Shown: positions 23,887 to 35,995, counted from the first letter of the stretch. The stretch: DNA of 64,000 bases from Gerris lacustris (GCA_951217055.1 OX578279.1:24945673-25009672), one strand, 5' to 3'. Notes: a model not told the origin generated them from the sequence alone. Translations and numbers: made by a program.

Positions 23887-25524
23887 TATAAATCCAACAC
23901 TATAATCGCATTAATAATTAAACAAATTTAGCGAGTTTTAACGATTCATTAAGGATTTTTTTCACAAGTACGCAGATAGGCGATTAATTGTTAAAACACT
24001 TCATATAACACGATTATAAAAAACACGAACGTGTAATTTCCAACATGATTCTCTTGAAATTGAACCCGACGAGATATATAAAAAATTGAAAACAAGGGGA
24101 TACGATTAAATTCAATAACAATTGAAATAAAATGTATCTGAGGAAAAAATTACAACCTACAGCCGGGAATGTGGGAAGTCAACTGAGGAAAGGTTAGCTT
24201 GACGATGATGTCAGGAAAGGTTATTGGTCCGTGGCGTTTCTAGAGTTTATTTATTTTTTTACGGATTCGTTCAAACGAATATTAAATTGAGTTCTAACGA
24301 TTTTTACTTTATTTTTCGGTTATTTTAATTCATATATAGTTAAATTATCTTTAGGAATGGTTGAAATGAAGAAAATTAGAATCGGAACAACGTCCTGAAA
24401 CCTTGAGCCGCTCTGATCGGATCCGTGAAGAAAGAAAATGATATTATTTTGTGCTTTTAGAGATTTCTAATTTACGATTGCTCAGATTAATAAGTATTTA
24501 CCTAAGTAAGTATATTTTATTTGAAAATATTTCGTCTGGACGACAGGCGAGTGATTTAATAGTTAAGTATTTCCTGTTGGGAATGCTATATTGAGAACCT
24601 ACCCTTATGATACACACACACACGTTCTTATGATCTTCCTTTTACCCCTTCACTCCTGCCCGAGATTTTACGATAATTTAGTGAAGGTAAACATGAAATA
24701 GTAAGAGTATAGTGCTGATTCTAATGTGTTAATTTAATAACTAAGAGCATTCCTTCAGTACCTCAGTGATTCCTTATTTAACTATTTTAAAATAAGTACC
24801 CAGGTAAATATGTTAAAACTAAATTTCATAATTGTTGTCTATCAAGTGAATATTATTATTTATTGTCGATTTTAGAGTTTGTAGCTTACGTTTAATATTT
24901 CAGAGTTAAGTAAAAAATGCTTGGGTTATGTCTTGGTTTCTCATGCATATATTATAAAATGCATTTGTAAGTATCTATTAGTTTATATAGGCAAGAAGGT
25001 TGCATTTCACCAGGTTACATATAATAATTTACTGAACATTTATATTTTGAGATAAACGTTTCTTTTTCATATAAACTGTCATTTTAAGGTAGATAATTCT
25101 AATCAATTGTGTTTAATACTGGAAAAAAGTATTTTGAGGAAACTCTAGATATTGTCATTATTTTAGTTTTATTATTAACTTATACCTAGTTAGGTTGAGT
25201 TATTTCAATAACAGGGGTTACGGTAAACTGAAAATACAGTGTTCTTTGGGGAGGGTCTGTTTCCATTAACATATACACAGGAGAGTTTACATTCCTTTGT
25301 CAAAATAACTATTTAGACAAAGGGATATTGAGTCCAAAGTACTTTGGGACGAATGAATATGACACTTCTGTAGTGGCGCCCTTAGTCTTGGTCTCTATTG
25401 CACCGATTTATTCAGTTCAGCCCTATATCATATTATAATTTCTATGGGCTATTTTTCCCCTTCATGGAGTTGTGTGTTATTGTGTTTTACATTTATCATT
25501 ATTCGTTCTACTTTGTGCTTTAGA
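23887..25524. promoter_or_regulatory. Shared upstream region of the Ptp61F-like and ZAD genes
   Basis: The two genes diverge with about 1.6 kb between start codons. A stretch at 24180-24240 has an inverted CCAAT box (ATTGG at about 24225) and a TGACGATGATGTCA palindrome-like site. A TTTAG acceptor sits directly before the ZAD start codon, so a 5' untranslated exon probably lies in this interval. Transcription starts are not visible. Confidence 0.45.
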
Positions 25525-25688
25525 ATGGCTACGCAAGTTCAGAGTGGATTGGCTACTGGTACCGAGGGCCTCGTCTGTTTTGTCTGTGATGTTGGAGTAG
25601 TTGGTCGTTACTATACATTAGCTACTTGTCGTACTCAAACTACCAAAGTAAGACTTATTGAGAAGCTTGGACAGCTAGTTGGAGATGA
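25525..25688 (+). CDS. ZAD gene exon 1
   Basis: Starts MATQVQSGL, includes the first zinc pair VCFVCDVG. Ends GGA GAT GA|GTAAGT, two bases into an Asp codon completed by exon 2. Confidence 0.85.
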
Positions 25689-28600
25689 GTAAGTTTTATT
25701 TTAGTAAAGACAATTACTACGTTCACACATCGTTTTGAAAACGATCCGCTAGTTCAAAACGCTGTATGAACAGAGATCGACGGATTGTATTGGTTTAGAT
25801 CCGCTCCACCAAAAATATGTGATCGGAACGGGGGATCAAATTCAAAACGCTCGTATGAACAGGTCGTGGAGGGAATCGAGATATCAGGTTATTTTACTCT
25901 TTTCCACCTTTCAAGTTCTTTGTTTTCGTGAGCTTCCGTTTCTTTTTTTAAATTGCAAAAACGTTGTTAAACAAAAGCTAATACTATAAAGAACCTGTAA
26001 AAACTTTTAACAACTTGTAAATAAAATGTAAAAATACGCGGACATATTAGGTAACAACAAAGAAGGTTTTACTCATGACGTCACCGTTATGAAATATTGA
26101 AAACAAATATTTCGATCACCTGTAATTTTTGTTGTATGAACGCGAATCGTTTTGAAAACGAATTGGATCCGAAACGCTTTCAAAACAATGTGTGAACGTA
26201 GTAAATATTCCAATAAGTTATTTAACCCTAGATTGGTTGAGAGAGTAAAATTTACTCCCTTTATGTTTCATATTGTGCACATTACTGGACAATATTCTCT
26301 ACCCCCATGTTAAATTGATTTATTTGAATGTAGTTATTAAATAAATTATTTTGTAATAATATTAGGAGTACTATAGTAAACACATTATACTTTTTAACTC
26401 TGACAGCTTGGGAAAATCGAGAAAAAAATGGGAAGAGAGTGTATGAGAGCTTGAGATTTTGGCGGGTAATAGGTCGGGCAATGACCTATTACCCGCCAAA
26501 ATTTCAAGCTCTCATTCACTCTCCTCCCAATTTTTTTTCTCAATTTTCCCAAGCTGTCAGAGTTAAAAAGTATAATGTGTTTACTATAATAAGCATTATC
26601 AAAAACACTTCTAACATAGGGATAAATATGCGAATTTAATCGAACAAAAATAGTTTTATCAATGTATCTGGAGGAAGAAAGAGAATAAACGAGTAGTAAA
26701 GCGTCATTACTGTATATAAAAGTCAAGTTACAGTTTTTACACACCCTTTAGGTACTAAATAAAATCTTTTACACATCAAATTTAACCTTTTGAAAATCTT
26801 ATTTAAAAAAAAATAGACTGCCAATTAGTGTGGCACATAGCTTCCTCGCATCCTATCATGTACTATAACAATTATTGTTATATTACTTTATTGTAAAATT
26901 GTTTATTTTGTAAAAACTATTAATAGTTTTAGCGATCTTTAACACTTCATAGCGGTGTCGCTGTTGGTTTTACTAAAAAATTGTATTTGAAAAAAATGTT
27001 TTTCTCATTGAATAGATAAAGTTAGATTTTTTCCCCGACCTAAAATTCCAATATTAAATTTAAAGTTCACGTTTACGCGAGCGTTGCTCGTGAACGCTTG
27101 GACGGATAATGTTGTCCAACGAACTCGACCTGGGCATTGGTAAAATGAACATGTCTACCAAATTTCATTAAAATCGGTCGACATTTACTCAAGTTATTGT
27201 CGCACGTTTCATAATTCGCGGACACACAGACCGACAGACAGACAGACACGAGACCAAAAATGTTCCCTGATGTCTGAAACGGATTTCTGTCTTGGAATTT
27301 TTGAAATCGGAGGCATAAAAGTTTTTCGTTCTCAAAAGTGAACATAATGCTTCCGTTACCTTCGGTAAGCTCGGAAGCAAAATAATAATAATAATAATAT
27401 CAATAATAAAACTTTAAATATAAATGAAATATCCATAAAAATAATGAGTTTGATTGAGCATTCTATGATAAATGTATTACCCTTAGAGATTGTTACAATT
27501 TTATGTCCACCATGGGTCGGATATTACCATTAGCTGCTGCTGGTGAACTGTTATAGTTCAAGTTTATATGTACGAAAGGTTTGTTCCAACCCCCCTATTT
27601 GTTTCATCCCAAGGATTGTTCACAAATCGTTTAGGTCTGGTTTTACACCCATGCGCTAACATTGAACTGTAATAAAATTATGTTAGGTTGGAACGGGTTT
27701 AGGACTATAATTCGCACCGTATTAAAAACATTTAAGGATTTTTCCTGTTGACATGTGTGACGATTGTCATAAGTGTGCATGTCATACAAATAAGTACTTG
27801 GTTTGATTGTCAGAGGATTGTTTGGACAGTTCAGTAAACAGTTCGCAAACGATCCTTGAAACAGTTTGGAAGATGTTATGAAACACAGCCACAAGTCGGG
27901 TTGGAACAGCTTTTATCCATTACACTTGCCCGTGACGATTCTGCAGACGGTACACTGCTTGGTCGGTACAAACTACAAACCTAATATAATTTTTTTTTTT
28001 TTTAAGAATAAAAATTATGCCTTTTCTTCCTTGTGAATTATAAAGATGAGTTACTACTTGATTGATAAATTTTTTTTGTAACTACATCTTTTATCGTATA
28101 TTGAAGATCAAAATAACAACATTTATTTGGTATATTATGATTTGGAAAGCATTCAGTTTGGTTCTCCTAAAAATTGAATTTTAAATGTAAAAAGTTGAAT
28201 TATAAGTGTATAAAGCCTAGTCCACACCAGTAGGCATGTTGCGCAACGTGTCTATAGACGTCTGCTGAGACCTTCTGTTGTCTAGGTCTAGCGTCCACAC
28301 TTGTAGACACGTTGCGCAACATGCCTAACGTTGCACCATGTCTACCATTTAGAATGGAAAACCATTCTAAATGTTTTTTTTTTTTTGTTCTAAAGACATG
28401 CGATTTTTGGTCTAGCAACGAGACCGTAGATGCCGTTTGTCTAGCCAATGTCTATAGACAAATCGCTAGACATTGTCTCTGAGACCAAAATCGCGCAACA
28501 TGTCTACAAGTGTGGACAAGGCTTAAGGTTGAATTTGTAGTGTAAAACCTGTACTTTGTAGGTGTATTATAATAATCTTTAATTTAACATTTTTATGATA

Positions 28601-31600
28601 ATTATATTATTAAACTTAATTTAAGGAGGGACTTTTTGTTGCAATTTGGTTTTAAATTTTATATCTTGAGACATTCTATATCTATAGTAATTGTAGCTAT
28701 TAGTTTACGATATTGATTGATATATTTTGGATTTGGTTGGAAATTTAGTAGTTTTTTTTTAGAAATGAAGATTTATCAGAGCTTTTGCTTGGTAAACCTG
28801 AGTATAATCAGTAATTTTGTTGATATAATCTATATATTATATTATATAAAATTAAAGTTTCATCTTTACATTGATCAGAATTGCAAAAATTGTTGGATAT
28901 TTTTTCATTTCATACATTCAGGAAACCAAATCCAGCTTTTATCCAGAACTTTTTCTTGTATGTATGTGTATGTCTGTCACCTTCAGTCTTATAGGTGCAA
29001 AACTAGCTTAGTGATTGGGTCTTAAACCAGTAGTGTGTGCCTACATGGTGCGCATGTTGACGGTTTGGTTTCACAAAAAAATATGAGAAAAATATGATAT
29101 GAATATGATGATGAGTTGAACCAGTCATTAACTTTTTTTAAAAATCATAACAATGTCCGTTATTGATTTTGACGTCAAAACGAAAATGTTTTTAAAAACA
29201 CTATTTTTTATTACTTGCTATGTTTACCTATGCCCAGTTAATTTTGTCATAAGTATACTGCTTACTTCTTTATGGGGCTTTCTTTAAAAATAATTAATTC
29301 TGAACTAATTTGACTGTATATACTTTTTTTTTTTACTCCTATTGTAAGAAAGCTCATTAGGTGTAGATTAATAATATTAAGGTTTTTATTTTTATATGCT
29401 CAATTAAGGACACTGTGTGATTAAAAAATTATTATTTATCGTGCTTAATAATAAAATAGGCGCATTTTTCCATAAATAAGTAAATAACTTCCAAACTGTG
29501 ATTCCGGGGTATTTTTTTTTCCGTAATAATGAAATGAATGATGCATAATATAGTCCTGATTCTTTTTATGAAGGTTTTGGAAACAAAACTATTTAGGTTT
29601 TTAATTTAATTGCTTGGCCTACATGGTAATAGGAAACATAGCCACTGATACCTAGCATGAGCTCTGGGTGGAGCACGGGGTGAAGGCTAGTTTATTATAA
29701 AGTATAACATTGGAAGTCTCCTTCTGATTTTGTGGGTCGTGTAAAGGGTTTTGACCATTTCCTGGTCATATTCATGCCTGAATCGATTAACATTTCTATA
29801 ACATTTTATATAGAAATTTTAACAGAAAAAAGGGTCCACAGTCAACAAAATCTATTAACATTGATTTAAACATGTGTTGTTTTTTCTACAAATTACTTTA
29901 CATGCATTAAACATTACTAAAATTTAAAATTTAAAATTATGTATAACAGAATTTAACAATTTTTAATTAACTTGGATGTTTAACACGTTCACGGCTGACC
30001 ACGTTCCCGGAACGTAATGCTGGTCGGGTCAATGGGGCTGACCATGTTCCTGGAACGTGATCTCCCTACACTTCTACCTTAATTCTAATACCTAGCCTCA
30101 CGGTTCAGATTCTTTTAACCCATTAGCCCTCTAGAGCGCATTTCTACGGTTCTACCCCACTTTTTCGCTCTCGCTTAGCTTTTTCCGTTCTTTAATTATT
30201 GATACCTATATATATACCTCACAGGCACAGCCCTGAGCCAGAGCAACACAATTAGTCGCACGCCGTGAACGTGTTAAATACTAATATTCACTTATTTACA
30301 TTTAAAAATCGATAAGCCTACCTTGTCATGAAGTATCTCTAAACTCAAACTTTATTTTAATGCGTACCTCTATAATATTATATTGTCAATATCTCTACAC
30401 TCTAAGTATCAACCTCTTCTTTTCCACACATGTTCCAGATTATCAAAGTTTTTCTGAACTGCCATCATTGTTAACATTCTAAACTAACGATGTTTAACGA
30501 AATATTGTTCCTTTTCTTACCTCACTTTTACAGCTACATGGTCATCATTTCCGAAGAGGATGTCATTTGCAGAGGATGCGCTACTATGATAAATTCCCTA
30601 GATAGGTTGGAAAAAGAAGTTGGTTCTTTAAGGTCAATAGTTCTTCGATATTTGGAGAAGAAATATGATATGGAAGATGGAGAGTTAGTGAATGCGAGAA
30701 GTAATCCTGCACCTCCAGCCCCTCCCCCACCACCTCCGCCAAAACAATCTGTTAAAGGTGACTTTTAATTTATTTTCTTCCTAGTTTAAACCGTTGTGAG
30801 TGTGTTCTGTAAAAAATAAAAATAAATTTATTGATAACGGTGTAATAATCTATCAATTTATTTATTTAAGGATACAATCAAAGCCAGAGTTTTGAAACAT
30901 ACAAGATATTATGACTATATAGTAGAAGTAATTAAACATTTTTTTGTTAAAGGTTTTAGCCAACCTTTATTTGTTTTTATTAATTTGAGTATTAGTACAT
31001 GTTTAGAGAAAGAACTGTCGGTTTTAGATTAAAATATTCTTTTTAGCCTACTTAACTACATCAACATAATTTAAATTTTTTATACATATATACCACATGG
31101 TTTTGAATCTCTTTAATCTGTTATAAGTTTTATTTATACAAGTTATTATTTTATTTCTATTTTTTTCCCCAGATTCTACATTTAAAACTGATCTACCAGC
31201 AACATTTAATGTAGGTTTTTTTCTTAATCTTTGTGTTTTTATATGATTAATATTTACATTTGTTGTTTTGCCTAAAGTATTTATAATAATGTTTTTTTTT
31301 TTATTATTATTAATTACAGGCTAGGAAAAGAAAATTTATGGAAGAAGCTACTGAAGAGTTAAAAGAAACTTTGACAAAGGGAAAAGGTGGCACCTGGCTA
31401 CAGTGCAACCGATGTAAATATACAACCCCTGGTCCTCTTCCTCCTCCTGAAGACAAAGCTCCCAAAACCAATAATGCACCCAAACAGCTGCCCATAATAG
31501 TAGAACAAGTTCCTGTCAATAACAGTGATAAGGTTAATGGAGAGGAGTTAACTATTGAAACTCCTAAACAAATTTTACAAACTATAACAACGACTCTAGA

Positions 31601-32012
31601 TGTTAAAAAAGATTCTACAGAAAATATTGTTCCTCCCCAAACTGTAGATATTATTACAAGTCAAATAGCAGAAGATCAATTTGTAGACTCAACAACGGTA
31701 AATACAGTAAATACGGTGAATACGGACGGGACAGCAGGTATCGAAATTGTACCTGCTGGTAGACAAGTAACACTTCAAGCGGTAGAGGCAGAAGATGGTA
31801 CTAACACTATTTGTATGGTGGATGAAAACGGAATAATAGTTCAGAAAGTGGAGCAGGCAGAAGATGGAACCCTATATGTACAAATGGCTGATGGCTCTGA
31901 TGCCACAAAACAAGTTCTTTCAGTAGCGGAGGACGGTAGTGTACAAATGGTTGAAGTTCTTTGGGACGATATGGTCACAGCAGACGATGGTACCACAATG
32001 GTTACATTCTAA
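25525..32012 (+). CDS. ZAD-domain zinc-finger-associated protein (4 coding exons, 372 aa)
   Basis: Exons 25525-25688, 30534-30757, 31173-31210 and 31320-32012 join in frame to 372 aa. Residues 18-21 (CFVC) and 67-70 (CRGC), followed by a helix SLDRLEKEVGSLRSIVLRYL, are the four-cysteine zinc site and dimerising helix of the ZAD fold of insect transcription factors. A proline run follows, then basic ARKRKF, a lone CNRC, and a long acidic C-terminus with EDGT/EDGS repeats. ZAD proteins normally carry a C2H2 array; none is present here before the stop, and the lone CXXC has no paired histidines. It may be a short isoform, or a dimerisation-only co-regulator. The start is ATG 25525, because TTTAG at 25519-25523 is a good acceptor; the frame is open further upstream. 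I do not recognise the orthologue. Confidence 0.85.
25717..26201. mobile_element. TA-flanked MITE in ZAD-gene intron 1
   Basis: 485 bases with ends CTACGTTCACACATCGTTTT and, inverted, CTACGTTCACACATTGTTTT, with TA on both sides (25715-25716, 26202-26203). Inner repeats of GTTTTGAAAACG-type. Inserted only about 28 bases after the exon 1 donor. Tc1/mariner-like target, no coding sequence. Confidence 0.75.
26372..26588. repeat. 217-bp near-perfect palindrome in ZAD-gene intron 1
   Basis: TATAGTAAACACATTATAC at the left reappears inverted at the right. The arms are about 105 bases and the centre is GGCGGGTAATAGGTC / GACCTATTACCCGCC with a 6-7-base loop. The overlapping frames on both strands are consequences of the palindrome. 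Confidence 0.9.
26930..27395 (-). repeat. Dispersed repeat with microsatellite tail, copy 1
   Basis: Contains GTTTTAGCGATCTTTAACAC, CGGTGTCGCTGTTGG, CGAACGTTGTCC-like and GACAGACAGACAGACACGAG tracts. Other copies lie at 43190-43390 and 50154-50345 in the opposite orientation. This copy is the longest and ends in (AATA/ATA)n at 27380-27400, which suggests a LINE- or SINE-type 3' end. Confidence 0.6.
27540..27930. repeat. Possible MITE with GGTTTGTTCCAACC-type ends
   Basis: GGTTTGTTCCAACCC at about 27580 and inverted GGGTTGGAACAGC at about 27900 resemble the ends of the palindrome at 35348-35484. The interior is not symmetrical. Weak. Confidence 0.35.
28211..28525. mobile_element. MITE with ~35-bp inverted ends, in ZAD-gene intron 1
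   Basis: The left end AAGCCTAGTCCACACCAGTA and the inverted right end AAGCCTTGTCCACACTTGTA are followed by matching GCATGTTGCGC / ACATGTTGCGC. Internal GTCTATAGACxxGTC-type hairpins. No coding sequence. Confidence 0.72.
29984..30273. mobile_element. piggyBac-type MITE in ZAD-gene intron 1
   Basis: 290 bases with inverted ends CACGTTCACGGC, flanked exactly by TTAA (29980-29983 and 30274-30277). Internal CCACGTTCCCGGAACGT and CCATGTTCCTGGAACGT form hairpins. No coding sequence. Confidence 0.8.
30534..30757 (+). CDS. ZAD gene exon 2
   Basis: Acceptor TTTTACAG|C completes the split Asp codon. Encodes YMVIISEEDVICRGC, the second zinc pair, the ZAD helix, and a PPAPPPPPPP stretch. Ends AAA G|GTGACT. 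Confidence 0.85.
31173..31210 (+). CDS. ZAD gene exon 3 (38 bases)
   Basis: Micro-exon between TTTCCCCAG and AAT|GTAGGT. Completes an Asp codon and adds STFKTDLPATFN. Its length (2+36) keeps frame with exon 4. It could be skipped or alternative, but the splice sites are good. Confidence 0.7.
31320..32012 (+). CDS. ZAD gene exon 4 (acidic C-terminus, stop)
   Basis: After TTAATTACAG, begins ARKRKFMEEATEEL, then TWLQCNRCKYTTP, an extended Thr/Gln/Val-rich region and repeats of EDGT/EDGS (VEAEDGTNT, AEDGTLYVQ, AEDGSVQMV). Ends VTF, TAA at 32010-32012. Confidence 0.85.
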   Translation, partial: ARKRKFMEEATEELKETLTKGKGGTWLQCNRCKYTTPGPLPPPEDKAPKTNNAPKQLPIIVEQVPVNNSDKVNGEELTIETPKQILQTITTTLDVKKDSTENIVPPQTVDIITSQIAEDQFVDSTTVNTVNTVNTDGTAGIEIVPAGRQVTLQAVEAEDGTNTICMVDENGIIVQKVEQAEDGTLYVQMADGSDATKQVLSVAEDGSVQMVEVLWDDMVTADDGTTMVTF

Positions 32013-32300
32013 AACCGCACTCACCTCTTGTAAATAGTAATCTATACATTTTAAAGTACCTGTGTATATATTAAAATTTACTTTTTATTTGATAGGTGAA
32101 ATGTAAGTAAGTACATCTCAAGTTGACATTGCATCGGCACTTATTCCATTTCTTTTTTTTTATTCAGTTATTTATTTAGATTGCGAACAGCTGGTAGTGA
32201 ATTCAGACTCAATCAATTTATATACTTTTTACTTTTAATATTTTATTTGTTTCTTTTAGAGTGAGATTCATTTTCTGTGTTGACTAAGTTATATATTGAA

Positions 32301-32306
32301 AATAAA
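32301..32306 (+). terminator. Candidate polyadenylation signal of the ZAD gene
   Basis: AATAAA about 290 bases after the stop codon, the first canonical hexamer downstream. The AT-rich context makes it only suggestive. Confidence 0.4.
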
Positions 32307-35060
32307 ATCCGTAATTATTATAATCTATTGTTTAATATAGTCCATTTTTTAAAAAAAATTAAAACTAGATTTTGCACACTATACTCCTTACAGCTCAACA
32401 ACTCAATACTACTTTCAAGTGCTATATTTTGTCTATGAGTTTATTTGATAAATGACTTCAATACTTGATTGAGTTAATTGATTAAATGAAAAAAAAAAGC
32501 AAATAATAAGTATGTATCAGTGTCTACTGAACCCAATTAATTGAATTTTTTATTGTCTTATTTATATGGTATGTATAGATAAAGAAAATATATTGTTGCA
32601 GTTTAATCATTCAGTTTTGATTAAATTTCCCTCTTTAATGTCCACATAAAAGCTGGTTTCAAAAAATATCTGACTGGCCTGTATAGGCACATGACCCTAA
32701 ACTACTTAATCTTATTTCAATAAAAATTTAGTTTAAACATTCGGAAAAATCATAATTCATTTTAAAGTCTATTTCAACATTAAGGAAACCGCACAAGTCA
32801 CTTTTCCTGTTAAAATATATTTTTTGAGATAACGGTGCACACAAACAGAGACAAAGAATGAAGGATACTGCAATAAAATATATGCATTTGAGACATTTTT
32901 CTTGAGTATTCGGGGATCAATTTTTTTTTTTTTTTTTTTTTTACTTGATAGAGAAGAGTACATTAAGATGGGATTACATGAAGAAAACATATTTTCTATG
33001 CCTTTTCTTACTAATAAAAGTGTCTTGCATAACTGTTCTTTAAAAAAATCACAGATGGTTTGTCACTGTAGTAATTGAACGTTGTAGTGCCCGTTATCAA
33101 TGAATGTAATTAGGACATTGCCTAAATTATACGGAGCTAATCATCCCAACTTGATTTTATGGAGTGTAAATGTTTTAATTTAGAAAAGACTGAGAATCTT
33201 TTAAGAAAATAAATTATTTATTTATTTGTATCTAATTGATTAATTATTTTATTAGTAGTTGAATGTAGTTGTCAACCAATTTATTATTATTTTTTTTTTT
33301 CCTTTAATTGGCTTTCATGTATTTGTTTAAATGCTAATGGACATTATTAAAAACGATCATGAGGGACTGTTTCTAGTTTCTATGTTGCTCTTAACAATTT
33401 TTAATACCACAAAAAATATACAAACATTCTTTGGCAACACAGATTAATAATAAAAATGTCAAGATCTTGTGTAAGATATATATTATGTATGTGTAATCAC
33501 AGTGGAACTTCACAATATAGTTGATCCTTTGCTGTATTTATATATGTATATATTTTTTTCCAATCTGGCTGAAAATATGTTAGCCGGAGCTAACAGATAA
33601 ACTTACGTTTACATGTCCTTTAAAATTATATGTAAATGTGTTATTATCTGTATTCAGTTAAATGGTAAAAGAACTACAATGCATTGTGATATTGAAAGTT
33701 ACGTAATCTTTAGGGTCGTAGACTGTATGCAAATGTTCTAATTAATTTCTTTCGTTGCCAGTATCTTCATGAAGTTCTAGATTTTCGTTAGTAGCCTAGA
33801 TTACATAATCTTTAAAACTATCTTCGGACAGTATGTAAATTTTTATCTTTTGTCTCTAATTATAGGGTAAGATAACAAATTGCATACTGGAGTTAAAGTT
33901 TATTTAAACATTTTTAAATCACTTAATATTTATAAATGTTCTAATCTGTTTGCCTGTGTTATCATGAAGTTTTAGGTCTTTATGGTCTTCTTTACATAAT
34001 CTTTAAAATAAATGTTTTTTATGTAAATTAATGGTCTATATCTTTAAGCAAAGGTCAAAGCAATTTCAATTCATCCTGATGTTGTTTACTTATCTTTAAG
34101 AATGTAAATGTTTTATCTTGTAACCTTTACTAATGAATAAAATAATACAGTTCAACTGGAGACAATATGTACGGATTTTATCTTTTGGACACAATTGAAA
34201 AATGAGAATATACAATTCACGTTTATTTCTATGTTCTTCAAGATCATAGACCCTAATGTAAAGGTAGAAGGAATAGTCCCTCCAAGTAAATCTAAGCAGC
34301 TTTCGGCTTCTATAATTAGTTCCTAAACAAACAGTAACACTAATATAAGTGTCAAAAAAGAAACCTAGACAGTAAAAATGAAATAACAGTCAAAGGAAGC
34401 ATAAAATAATTGAAATTAAATAATAAAAAAAGAAAAATACATCATTTTATGTGGAGAGACTTTTCCTTTTACCTTTAATGATGACTTCCACTAACGCTCC
34501 AATACCTATCTTATGTAAAGGCTTCCATCTAGGTCCTTTCTAATGACCTATGAATATAATATGTAAATAGTATTGTCTTATAACTTCAATTGAGTAAAAA
34601 TATACTTTTATTGGAGTTTTTTTTTTTTAATTATCTTGATATTGATAAGTGTTATTAAATTTTTCTCACTTTATTTGAAAACAAACTCTAAATTGTTATT
34701 TTTATTTATTTTGTCTCTTTGACATGTTCTCTTTGTTTCGTTTTATGTGAGTTGGTTGGGTTCAAACCTTCACACTTGATTATTTTGTCCCCTCCTCTGG
34801 ATTTTCTTTACATTTTTTTTTTCATCTTTAATAAGCTACTATTGTTTGTATATTCTTTTAATAGATAGCCAGATTTGATAAGTTAGGTAAAATATTTATT
34901 AGATCCAATTTGCAAAGTTCAAAGATCCTGACAAGTCTATTTCAAGTAGCTTCTACCAAAAATATGTTTTAAAAATTCAGTAATTAAGAACAAATATCTC
35001 ATAATTGGGAGGAGATAAGAGTTAGATAGTGCCTTTTGTTTTAGATTTCAATGCAACTAA
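32307..35060. other. AT-rich intergenic DNA with a degenerate duplication
   Basis: No gene. Two related segments near 33715-33835 and 33935-34015 share AAATGTTCTAAT, TCATGAAGTT and TACATAATCTTTAAAA in the same order, a diverged tandem duplication of about 200 bases. A T run lies at 32920-32941. Confidence 0.45.
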
Positions 35061-35069
35061 AAACATTAT

Positions 35070-35995
35070 GTGAGGTAATATGGCTGATAAGGTGTAATTT
35101 AACACACACAAAAAAAAACTACTATTTCATTAATTGAAATGTTTCAACCCTTATTTGATGGTCATCTTCAGTCGTATTTAATTCTAAAAATAAAACAAAT
35201 ATACCTCAAATTCATACAACAAATCGAGCTATAGATTTACAATTCTTTTTAATCTAAATCTTAATACAATTTCTTTGATCTCCAAGCTTAATAAGCAGTT
35301 ATGTTTTTTCATTTTAAAATAAGTATATTTACACACATTAAAATAATAGGTTTATTCCAACCACACTTCAAACTAGTTCCAAACTGTACAACTCATTCGT
35401 ATTAGCGAAAAACGATCAAGTGTGGTCCGATGCGCACACGTCGGACAGTTTCAAACCAGTTTGAAGTGTGGTTGGAACAAACCTAATGAATATTATACAT
35501 GTATATTTTTATACATTAAAAAAAAAAAGAAAAAAACAGTTAAATAGAATTCTATAATACATACAGTGCAAACAATTAAATAAACATTTAAAATTTATTT
35601 GCACATTTTACAACATGCAATGGTAAAAATTCTAAGCTTTACATGTGGTAACTTCCTATAAATTAATCATCAAGATGATTCCCTATTGATATAGAAGAAA
35701 TTAACCACATATATAGAGAAGAATGATATTGACATGAAAATATCTACCTATTGTAATTACCTATACTTATTTTTAAATGTAAAACATAACTGCTTATTAA
35801 GCTTGAAGATCAAAGAAATTGTATTAAGATTTGGATTAAATAGAATTGTAAATCTTATAGCTTGATTTGTTGTATTAATTTGAGGTATATTGGTTTTATT
35901 TTTAGAATTAAATACGACTGAAGATGACCTTCAAATAAGGGTCTGGGGATGAAATAGTAGTTGTTTTTTGTGTAAAATTACATCTTATCAGCCAT
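35070..35995. mobile_element. Foldback element with ~220-bp arms
   Basis: The arms at about 35070-35305 and 35785-35995 are reverse complements (GCTGATAAG, CAAATAAGGGT, CTGAAGATGACC, TTAAGATTTxGATTA, CATAACTGCTTATTAAGCTT). The ~480-base centre holds a second inverted repeat. Both arms carry CTGAAGATGACC; the left arm (minus strand) also keeps GAAAC (35141-35145). Confidence 0.8.
35348..35484. mobile_element. Small palindromic MITE nested in the foldback element
   Basis: Ends AGGTTTATTCCAACCACACT and, inverted, AGGTTTGTTCCAACCACACT. The arms are about 50 bases and AAT lies on both sides. 137 bases in total. Confidence 0.7.

Noticed and set aside
26394..26744. 116-codon minus-strand frame and its 66-codon plus-strand partner
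   Set aside because: They encode nearly the same peptide because they lie on the two arms of a palindrome; no protein features.
31310..31519. Minus-strand open frame overlapping ZAD exon 4
   Set aside because: Antisense shadow of an in-phase, spliced coding exon.
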